The notes below the pieces were generated by a model, which saw only the letters and a program-made list of their open reading frames with translations, was not told where the DNA came from and did no database searches. This document shows positions 8,976-14,053 of a stretch of 14,053 nucleotides of DNA, in pieces. Positions within the stretch are counted from its first letter, which is position 1, and every line of letters begins with the position of its first letter. The position numbers were made by a program, and so were the translations under genes. Origin of the DNA: Gammaproteobacteria bacterium UBA3532 (GTDB lineage: Bacteria > Pseudomonadota > Gammaproteobacteria > Enterobacterales > UBA3532); assembly GCA_002376965.1 (NCBI GenBank), contig DFOV01000389.1, positions 1 to 14,053 on the forward strand, written 5' to 3'.

Positions 8976-9011
8976 CCTATCGAAGCAGTATAGTTTATTT
9001 TTTAGCCAGAA

Positions 9012-9710
9012 CTAAACTGCGTTTTTCAATAATAGCGATCGAACCTTGCCAATAGCATGCGTTGGATTCAATCCTTTCGGACAAACATCAACACAATTCA
9101 TGATGCCACGACAGCGGAAAACGCTATAAGCGTCATCCAGATCAGCCAAGCGTTCCGCCGTCGCAGTATCACGACTATCAGCAAGAAAGCGATAGGCTTG
9201 CAATAGGCCAGCAGGGCCAACAAACTTCTCTGGATTCCACCAAAACGATGGACAAGACGTTGAGCAACAGGCGCATAAAATACATTCGTATAAGCCATCA
9301 AGCTCAGCCCGCTCTTCTGGTGATTGCAGGCGCTCTCTTGCCGGTGCAGGCTCATCATTCAGCAAATACGGCTTGATCTTCTCGTATTGCTTGTAGAACT
9401 GAGCCATATCAACCACGAGATCACGAATCACAGGAAGCCCTGGTAAAGGACGGATAACGATCGGTGCCTTTAACTCAGATAATGGTGTAACACAGGCTAG
9501 TCCATTGCGGCCATTCATATTTAGGCCATCAGAACCACAAACACCTTCACGACAAGAGCGTCGGAATGCGAGCGTCGGGTCTTTCTCTTTCAGCAACATA
9601 AGCGCGTCAAGAACCATCATGTCTGAGCCAGCTGGAATATCCAACTCATAATCTTTCATGTAAGGCGCTTTATCTGTATCAGGGTTGTAACGATATACTT
9701 GAAATTTCAT
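9012..9710 (-). CDS. sdhB: Succinate dehydrogenase iron-sulfur subunit
   Basis: Carries electrons from the SdhA flavin through three iron-sulfur clusters to ubiquinone at the SdhCD membrane anchor. The protein has 232 residues against 238 in E. coli. The N-terminal ferredoxin-like domain binds [2Fe-2S] with C53, C58, D61 and C73; the aspartate in place of a fourth cysteine is also found in E. coli SdhB. The C-terminal domain has C143, C146, C149 and C210 for [4Fe-4S], and C153, C200 and C206 for [3Fe-4S]. Tryptophans W157-W158 correspond to the quinone-site region. A strong AAGGAG precedes the ATG. The gene is 10 bases after sdhA and last in its operon. Identification is secure. Confidence 0.98.
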   Translation of the reverse strand: MKFQVYRYNPDTDKAPYMKDYELDIPAGSDMMVLDALMLLKEKDPTLAFRRSCREGVCGSDGLNMNGRNGLACVTPLSELKAPIVIRPLPGLPVIRDLVVDMAQFYKQYEKIKPYLLNDEPAPARERLQSPEERAELDGLYECILCACCSTSCPSFWWNPEKFVGPAGLLQAYRFLADSRDTATAERLADLDDAYSVFRCRGIMNCVDVCPKGLNPTHAIGKVRSLLLKNAV

Positions 9711-9720
9711 AGGTTACTCC

Positions 9721-11502
9721 TTAATAAGTTCGCGCTTTCGGTTTGAAGTGCTTAAGCGTTTCTTCGTCTAGATGAACCGGCTTACGATTCACCTCACGTT
9801 TACTCATTTGCTCCGTAACCGGGTTGAATATTGAGTGGTATAACCAGTTCTCATCATCACGATCTGGATAATCATCACGTGAATGAGCACCACGACTTTC
9901 CTTGCGGTATTCAGCGGCAGTGGCTGTAGCGTAGGCAACATCCATTAAGTTATCCAACTCTAGGCATTCGATTCGCTGAGTATTAAAGCTCGAGCTCTTA
10001 TCTGAAAGCACAGCATCTTTAAGACGCTCGCGTAGCTCTTTCAGGCTTTCAATACCTTTTTCCATCAACTCCTGAGTTCGGAATACACCGAAATAGTTCT
10101 GCATGGTTTTCTGCATATCAGCACGGATTTGCGCTGGGTCTTCGCCTTTGGTCGAACCTTCCCAACGATTAAATCGAGCCAACGCGGCATCAACATCAGA
10201 ATCACTGGCTTCACGATCATTAACCAGCCCTTCAGTGAACTGCTTGGTAATGAACTGCCCAGCAGAACGACCAAATACCACTAAGTCCAATAATGAATTA
10301 CCACCAAGACGATTGGCTCCGTGAACCGATACGTTAGCGACTTCGCCGACCGCATATAAACCATCAACAACTTGATCGTTGCCGTTGGCATCCACAGTAA
10401 GGGCCTGGCCGTGAACATTAGTTGGTATCCCACCCATCATATAGTGACAGGTTGGTACAACCGGGATAGGCTCTTTAACTGGATCAGCATGCCCAAACGT
10501 TTTGGCCAGCTCACAAATACCGGGAAGTCGGCTATTGAGGACATCTTCTCCAAGATGGTCGAGCTTAAGATAAACGTGCTCACCTTTCTCACCACAACCT
10601 CGGCCTTCTAAGATTTCCATAACCATTGAGCGAGCAACAACATCTCGGCTTGCCAAGTCTTTGGCATTCGGTGCATAGCGCTCCATGAAACGCTCGCCAT
10701 CTTTGTTTAATAGATAGCCGCCTTCACCACGACAGCCTTCAGTGACCAATACACCTGCACCATAAATCCCTGTTGGATGGAACTGCCACATTTCAATATC
10801 TTGAACAGGATAACCTGCTCGAAGAGCCATACCAACACCGTCTCCAGTGTTGATGTGTGCGTTGGTCGTCGATTGATAAATACGACCTGAGCCGCCTGTT
10901 GCGAAAATGGTGGCTTTCGCTTTGAAGAAAACCACTTGTCCATCTTCTATGTTTATCGCTGTTACACCACAGACTTTGCCATCCTGGTTTTTAACGATAT
11001 CAAGTGCATACCACTCACTGAATACAGACGTTTGTTGTTTAACGTTTTGCTGATAAAGCGTATGCAACAATGCATGACCCGTTCTATCAGCCGCTGCAGC
11101 GGTACGAGCGGCCTGCTCTCCGCCAAAAGCTTTTGACTGGCCGCCAAATGGGCGCTGATAAATAGTGCCGTTTTCCTTTCGTGAAAACGGCAATCCCATA
11201 TGCTCAAGCTCTAAAATCGCTTCAGGGCCTTCTTTACACATGAACTCGATAGCGTCCTGGTCACCGATATAATCCGACCCTTTCACCGTATCGAACATAT
11301 GCCACTGCCAGTTATCCTCGTGTGTATTACCCAAAGCTACGGTAATTCCACCTTGAGCCGAAACAGTATGAGAACGAGTGGGAAATACTTTTGAAATCAG
11401 TGCTGTTTTTACACCAGACTTGGCGAGCTGCAACGCTGCACGCATACCCGCTCCACCGGCACCAACAACAACCGCATCATAATCATAAACTGGAACTGTC
11501 AT
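9721..11502 (-). CDS. sdhA: Succinate dehydrogenase flavoprotein subunit
   Basis: Oxidises succinate to fumarate on the cytoplasmic side of the inner membrane, using covalently bound FAD. The protein has 593 residues against 588 in E. coli. The FAD-binding loop GAGGAG is at 14-19. H45 in SHTVSAQGG is the covalent flavin attachment site. H242, R286 (SRD), H353 (CHYMMGG) and R398 (GANRLGGNS) match the known substrate-binding and proton-transfer residues. The C-terminal part ends with lysine-rich HFKPKARTY. The ATG follows the sdhD stop with no gap, and its binding site (a GGGGTG stretch) lies inside the end of sdhD, so translation is probably coupled to sdhD. Confidence 0.98.
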   Translation of the reverse strand: MTVPVYDYDAVVVGAGGAGMRAALQLAKSGVKTALISKVFPTRSHTVSAQGGITVALGNTHEDNWQWHMFDTVKGSDYIGDQDAIEFMCKEGPEAILELEHMGLPFSRKENGTIYQRPFGGQSKAFGGEQAARTAAAADRTGHALLHTLYQQNVKQQTSVFSEWYALDIVKNQDGKVCGVTAINIEDGQVVFFKAKATIFATGGSGRIYQSTTNAHINTGDGVGMALRAGYPVQDIEMWQFHPTGIYGAGVLVTEGCRGEGGYLLNKDGERFMERYAPNAKDLASRDVVARSMVMEILEGRGCGEKGEHVYLKLDHLGEDVLNSRLPGICELAKTFGHADPVKEPIPVVPTCHYMMGGIPTNVHGQALTVDANGNDQVVDGLYAVGEVANVSVHGANRLGGNSLLDLVVFGRSAGQFITKQFTEGLVNDREASDSDVDAALARFNRWEGSTKGEDPAQIRADMQKTMQNYFGVFRTQELMEKGIESLKELRERLKDAVLSDKSSSFNTQRIECLELDNLMDVAYATATAAEYRKESRGAHSRDDYPDRDDENWLYHSIFNPVTEQMSKREVNRKPVHLDEETLKHFKPKARTY

Positions 11503-11850
11503 TTACACACCCCACACTATTAACGCACCCCAGGCAACATACACTAAGCAGGCAATGATACTTGCTGACTGGACAACCATTCTTATACAACTGCACTTAA
11601 TGTAGTCAGTGCAGACAGTCCAAATTCCTATCCACGCATGAGCAGCCAATGCCGCAATTGCAATCAGTGTGAACAGTTTGACGTAAAGACATCCAAAGAA
11701 CTCGCGCCATGCTTCATAGGTCACATCAGGACCACAAACCAAATAACCGAGTAGAAAAATCGTGTAGGCTGCGAGTACTACAGCTGAAACACGTTGTATC
11801 ATCCAATCATGCAGGCCACTGCGGCCCAAGCTTGTCACTTGCTTTACCAT
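11503..11850 (-). CDS. sdhD: Succinate dehydrogenase membrane anchor subunit SdhD
   Basis: Small membrane protein that, with SdhC, anchors complex II and forms the heme b and ubiquinone sites. The 115 residues equal E. coli SdhD. Three membrane segments are visible (about 18-38, 57-77, 91-112). H71 in AHAWIG is the expected heme ligand, and D82-Y83 match the quinone-site residues. The start chosen is ATG at 11850, giving MVKQVTSLGRSG, which aligns with the family and overlaps sdhC by seven bases. A GTG six bases upstream (11856) would add two residues and a 13-base overlap. The downstream sdhA ATG abuts its stop. Confidence 0.94.
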   Translation of the reverse strand: MVKQVTSLGRSGLHDWMIQRVSAVVLAAYTIFLLGYLVCGPDVTYEAWREFFGCLYVKLFTLIAIAALAAHAWIGIWTVCTDYIKCSCIRMVVQSASIIACLVYVAWGALIVWGV

Positions 11851-12218
11851 ATCCACACCACCGCTAATACTGATAGTACGATTGATACACCCAGGATAAG
11901 AAAAGATCCTCGACGACCGCCCTCTTTTGATTCACCTATACCAGCATCCATCAATAGGTGACGAACACCTGCGACCAAGTGATACAACAGGCCAGAAACG
12001 ATAAGAAACATGATGATTTTGGTCAGTGGCGATTCCATGCACTGCTTGATATCGTTAAATCCTTCCTGAGATGCCAGGGAGGCGCCCAAAATACTGAGCA
12101 GGAGGGGGATTACAAGAAATAACACCACACCGGAGATACGATGCAGTATCGACGTGATACCGGTAATTGGGAACCGGTACTGTAACGGATTTACATTTAC
12201 TGGTCTTTGGCTCTTCAC
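11844..12218 (-). CDS. sdhC: Succinate dehydrogenase cytochrome b556 subunit SdhC
   Basis: Cytochrome b subunit of complex II; binds heme b with SdhD and helps form the ubiquinone pocket. The protein has 124 residues. The N-terminal signature RPVN (5-8) and RFPITGITSILHRISG (15-30) is characteristic; S23 and R27 match quinone-binding residues. H80 in YHLVAGVRHL matches the heme ligand. Three membrane segments lie near 25-47, 65-87 and 105-124. The start codon is GTG. It is the earliest possible start because an in-frame TAA lies two codons upstream, and no nearby ATG follows. The AAAGG before it is about 11 bases away, so initiation may be weak. First gene of the sdh operon, about 100 bases behind a good promoter. 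Confidence 0.95.
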   Translation of the reverse strand: MKSQRPVNVNPLQYRFPITGITSILHRISGVVLFLVIPLLLSILGASLASQEGFNDIKQCMESPLTKIIMFLIVSGLLYHLVAGVRHLLMDAGIGESKEGGRRGSFLILGVSIVLSVLAVVWIW

Positions 12219-12322
12219 GGCTGATTATGCCTTTTGCTAAGTTAATGGTGTTGAAAATTAGGTAGTGTACTGTGGAGAATGAGCGAAAAGAGTGGATAGG
12301 CCCTATTTGCTCAGCCAGCGCA

Positions 12323-12351
12323 ATTATATAGTTACAACCATATGATTACAA
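12323..12351 (-). promoter_or_regulatory. Sigma70-type promoter for sdhCDAB
   Basis: On the minus strand TTGTAA (12351-12346) is followed after exactly 17 bases by a perfect TATAAT (12328-12323). Transcription should start near 12316, giving a leader of about 100 bases before the sdhC GTG. The -35 matches four of six consensus bases. A second TTGTAA (12337-12332) sits inside the spacer, 14 bases after the first. This is the best promoter in the window. Confidence 0.75.
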
Positions 12352-12506
12352 ACGCTTCTACCCTTAAGCTCAGATATACCAAGCTTCAAGCCTCGGCTAT
12401 GCCTAAACCCATTTTACGCTTTTTGCTCACAATTCGATCGATTTTCGACTATTCCATAGATGTAAATGAACAACTTGGTCTGAACCCAATTCCTAATATT
12501 TCACCT

Positions 12507-12542
12507 AAATTCAACTAGCTAGTAAGCTTTGAAGTTGAATTT
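12507..12542. repeat. 10-bp perfect inverted repeat upstream of gltA
   Basis: Arms AAATTCAACT (12507-12516) and AGTTGAATTT (12533-12542) are separated by 16 bases and end about 33 bases before the gltA -10. It overlaps a shorter palindrome, TTGAA-TTT-TTCAA (12535-12547). The right arm runs into five T on the plus strand, but no gene lies upstream on that strand to terminate. A binding site for a regulator is more likely. Confidence 0.5.
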
Positions 12543-12544
12543 TT

Positions 12545-12574
12545 CAAAATGGGGCCTCCAATTTCACCATTTTG
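12545..12574. repeat. 8-bp perfect inverted repeat over the gltA -35 region
   Basis: Arms CAAAATGG (12545-12552) and CCATTTTG (12567-12574) are separated by 14 bases, with centres 22 bp apart. The dyad abuts the extended -10 of gltA and covers the region where a -35 would lie, so a bound protein would be expected to control gltA. The binding protein is not recognised. Confidence 0.5.
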
Positions 12575-12583
12575 TGCTATTAT
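12575..12583 (+). promoter_or_regulatory. Extended -10 promoter for gltA
   Basis: TGCTATTAT combines a TGN extension with TATTAT (five of six consensus bases). No good -35 is found 16 to 18 bases upstream, which fits an extended -10 promoter or one needing an activator. Transcription would start near 12590, giving a leader of about 120 bases. Confidence 0.5.
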
Positions 12584-12622
12584 CTTGCTTCTTTTTTTCA
12601 AGGCAAATGGCGAAACGTAATA

Positions 12623-12644
12623 GCACTACGAGAGTTTCGTGTGC
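12623..12644 (+). other. Possible hairpin in the gltA leader
   Basis: GCAC plus ACGA (12623-12626, 12628-12631) can pair with TCGT plus GTGC (12637-12640, 12641-12644), with one bulged base and a five-base loop. A competing pairing, CGAAAC (12611-12616) with GTTTCG (12634-12639), overlaps it, so the leader could take alternative folds. Confidence 0.3.
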
Positions 12645-12660
12645 ATAGAGGTTTTATTTT

Positions 12661-12688
12661 AGCTAACGTCAATTTTATCTAGTTAGCT
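12661..12688 (+). other. Hairpin just upstream of the gltA ribosome binding site
   Basis: Perfect 7-bp arms AGCTAAC (12661-12667) and GTTAGCT (12682-12688) enclose a 14-base loop. The structure ends 12 bases before the AGGAG of gltA. It could be a translational control element, a small-RNA target or a protein-binding dyad; the sequence does not decide. Confidence 0.4.
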
Positions 12689-12700
12689 GGTTACATATTC

Positions 12701-12705
12701 AGGAG
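12701..12705 (+). promoter_or_regulatory. Ribosome binding site of gltA
   Basis: AGGAG lies seven bases before the ATG at 12713, a near-optimal spacing that fixes the gltA start. Confidence 0.85.
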
Positions 12706-12712
12706 AACGCCG

Positions 12713-13996
12713 ATGGCTGATCGCGTCGCGACACTTAATATTGATGGCAAAACCATTGAATTACCTATTCTTTCAGGTTCAACGGGGCCAGATGTTGTTA
12801 ATGTTCAAGCTTTAACTGCACAAGGGTACTTCACTTACGATCCAGGGTTTGTCTCAACCGCATCTTGTAAGTCGGAACTTACTTACATTGACGGTGCAAA
12901 CGGAATATTGCTTCACCGAGGCTACCCAATCGAGCAACTTGCTGAACACTCAGACTATCTGGAAGTTTGCTATCTTATGCTTCGCGGAAGCCTTCCTAAT
13001 CAGCAGGAAAAGGAAGAGTTCGTAAAGATAATTTCTCGCCATACCATGATCCACGAGCAATTGAGTCATTTCTTCAATGGCTTCCGTCGTGATGCTCATC
13101 CAATGGCCATTATGGTTGGTGTCGTTGGAGCACTATCAGCTTTCTATCATGATTCGCTGGATATCAACAATGAATCACATCGCAACATCACTGCACATCG
13201 CTTAATTTCTAAAATCCCGACTATTGCAGCGATGTGTTATAAATACTCTGTTGGCCAACCTTTTGCCTACCCACGCAACGACTTGAGCTATGGCGGCAAC
13301 TTCCTTCATATGATGTTCTCTGTACCTTCAGAAAACTATGAAGTAAACCCTGTTCTGGCCAAAGCAATGGACAAGATTTTCATTCTGCATGCCGATCATG
13401 AACAGAATGCTTCTACTTCAACAGTACGTTTGGCAGGCTCCTCTGGAGCAAATCCATTTGCCTGTATCGCTGCTGGCATTGCGGCTCTTTGGGGACCAGC
13501 TCATGGTGGTGCCAATGAAGCATGCCTTACAATGCTTATGGAAATTGGCGATGAGTCTCGTATTCCTGAGTATATCGAGCGAGCTAAAGATAAGAATGAC
13601 CCGTTCCGCTTGATGGGCTTCGGTCACCGTGTTTACAAAAACTTCGATCCACGCGCTAAAGTCATGCGTGAAACCTGTGACGAAGTTCTTGCGGCGTTGG
13701 ATTGCGCGGATGAGCCATTGTTCCGTATCGCGAAGAAACTTGAGCAAATCGCTCTCGAAGACGAATACTTCGTTTCTAAGAAACTGTATCCGAATGTTGA
13801 TTTCTACTCGGGTATTATCCTTCGAGCTATTGGTATTCCGACCAATATGTTCACCGTGATTTTCGCGCTGGCGCGAACTGTCGGCTGGATTGCTCAATGG
13901 AAAGAAATGATCGAGTCTAACTCACGCATAGGTCGTCCTCGTCAGCTTTATACCGGCGAGCGTCAGCGTGACGTACCGCCTATTGATAAGCGATAA
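12713..13996 (+). CDS. gltA: Citrate synthase (type II, hexameric family)
   Basis: Condenses acetyl-CoA and oxaloacetate to citrate, the entry step of the TCA cycle, in the cytoplasm. The 427 residues equal the E. coli enzyme. The N-terminal small beta domain (about 1-50) is typical of the long, NADH-regulated gram-negative type. Catalytic residues are visible: H264 in [11 protein letters not shown]305 in [13 protein letters not shown] and D363 in NVDFYSG. H226 and H229 in [10 protein letters not shown] match the oxaloacetate-binding region, and R389-like [10 protein letters not shown] lies near 387-396. AGGAG precedes the ATG. It is transcribed away from the sdh operon and has its own terminator. 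NADH inhibition is likely from family membership, not shown here. Confidence 0.98.
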   Translation: MADRVATLNIDGKTIELPILSGSTGPDVVNVQALTAQGYFTYDPGFVSTASCKSELTYIDGANGILLHRGYPIEQLAEHSDYLEVCYLMLRGSLPNQQEKEEFVKIISRHTMIHEQLSHFFNGFRRDAHPMAIMVGVVGALSAFYHDSLDINNESHRNITAHRLISKIPTIAAMCYKYSVGQPFAYPRNDLSYGGNFLHMMFSVPSENYEVNPVLAKAMDKIFILHADHEQNASTSTVRLAGSSGANPFACIAAGIAALWGPAHGGANEACLTMLMEIGDESRIPEYIERAKDKNDPFRLMGFGHRVYKNFDPRAKVMRETCDEVLAALDCADEPLFRIAKKLEQIALEDEYFVSKKLYPNVDFYSGIILRAIGIPTNMFTVIFALARTVGWIAQWKEMIESNSRIGRPRQLYTGERQRDVPPIDKR

Positions 13997-14004
13997 ATAA
14001 GGCT

Positions 14005-14037
14005 GTTTTAAAAGGAGTCTTTAGCTCCTTTTAAAAC
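14005..14037. terminator. Intrinsic terminator after gltA
   Basis: A perfect 13-bp inverted repeat (14005-14017 with 14025-14037) has a seven-base loop. Its core AAAAGGAG/CTCCTTTT gives a stem running into T-rich sequence on both strands. It begins eight bases after the gltA stop. The symmetry would also serve a convergent gene beyond the window. Confidence 0.85.
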
Positions 14038-14053
14038 CCACAAAAAAGGCGTC

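Larger units (their letters stand above)
12219..12712. other. Divergent regulatory region between sdhC and gltA
   Basis: This 494-base stretch has no convincing gene. It holds the sdhC promoter (12323-12351, minus) and leader, the gltA promoter (12575-12583, plus) and leader, and several dyads listed separately. Smaller dyads are ATAGG-C-CCTAT (12296-12306), just downstream of the sdhC transcription start, and the palindrome TCGATCGA (12434-12441), about midway. One ATG-to-stop frame of 39 codons (12399-12518, plus) has no binding site and was not called. Confidence 0.8.

Noticed and set aside
12241..12254. GTTAA and GTTGA direct repeat considered as an ArcA box
   Set aside because: The repeats are nine bases apart instead of about eleven and lie downstream of the sdhC promoter in the leader.
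12219..12316. Possible long-range pairing of GGCTGA near the sdhC transcript start with TCAGCC just before its GTG
   Set aside because: Only six base pairs across about 90 bases, easily due to chance; no extension with Watson-Crick pairs.
12423..12441. TTGTGAGC-like sequence (minus strand, near 12424-12433) considered as a CRP or lac-type operator
   Set aside because: Only one half-site is present; no matching TCACA half lies at the required spacing.
12399..12518. Open frame of 39 codons on the plus strand upstream of gltA, starting MPKPILRF
   Set aside because: No Shine-Dalgarno sequence precedes it, it starts upstream of the predicted gltA transcript, and its end overlaps a dyad. A frame this short is expected by chance.
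13418..13897. Minus-strand open frame of 159 codons
   Set aside because: It is antisense to the catalytic part of gltA and reflects the codon pattern of that gene.
1..14053. Search for mobile elements, CRISPR arrays, tRNAs, defence or biosynthetic systems
   Set aside because: No transposase, integrase, terminal repeat, regularly spaced repeat or tRNA-like fold was seen. All long frames are explained by core TCA genes and the GGDEF protein.

Overview
This window is a chromosomal core-metabolism locus from a gammaproteobacterium. It holds almost the whole second half of the TCA cycle, plus citrate synthase, in the order gltA (plus strand), then divergently sdhC-sdhD-sdhA-sdhB and sucA-sucB-lpd-sucC-sucD (minus strand). 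The proteins are close to Escherichia coli and Pseudomonas orthologues in length and active-site residues. A lipoamide dehydrogenase gene lies inside the suc cluster, between sucB and sucC, which is the Pseudomonas-type arrangement and not the E. coli one. Moderate, somewhat AT-leaning composition and this layout suggest a marine, non-enteric gammaproteobacterium. I cannot name a genus from the sequence alone.

Layout. At 12-1076 (+) is the membrane-plus-GGDEF part of a diguanylate cyclase whose reading frame opens directly after an in-frame stop, so its N-terminus looks truncated. It converges on sucD, with a perfect 12-bp hairpin between them that can terminate both strands. From 1146 to 8780 (-) lie sucD, sucC, lpd, sucB and sucA, encoding the 2-oxoglutarate dehydrogenase complex (E1, E2, E3) and succinyl-CoA synthetase. 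A 231-bp spacer (8781-9011) holds an intrinsic terminator for the sdh operon, two further dyads and a weakly supported sucA promoter. From 9012 to 12218 (-) lie sdhB, sdhA, sdhD and sdhC, encoding the four subunits of succinate dehydrogenase (complex II). The 494-bp divergent region 12219-12712 carries a clear sigma70-type promoter for sdhC, an extended -10 promoter for gltA, several inverted repeats and a hairpin just before the gltA ribosome binding site. gltA (12713-13996) is followed by a strong hairpin terminator.

How it works together. Citrate synthase feeds the cycle from oxaloacetate and acetyl-CoA. SucA/SucB/Lpd convert 2-oxoglutarate to succinyl-CoA, SucCD recovers ATP or GTP while making succinate, and SdhABCD oxidises succinate to fumarate and passes the electrons to ubiquinone in the inner membrane. 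The terminators suggest at least three transcription units (gltA, sdhCDAB, sucAB-lpd-sucCD).

I found no mobile element, CRISPR array, tRNA, rRNA, toxin-antitoxin or defence system. The points that merit a second look are regulatory structures in the two spacers, the hairpin filling the sucB-lpd junction, and the interrupted start of the diguanylate cyclase.
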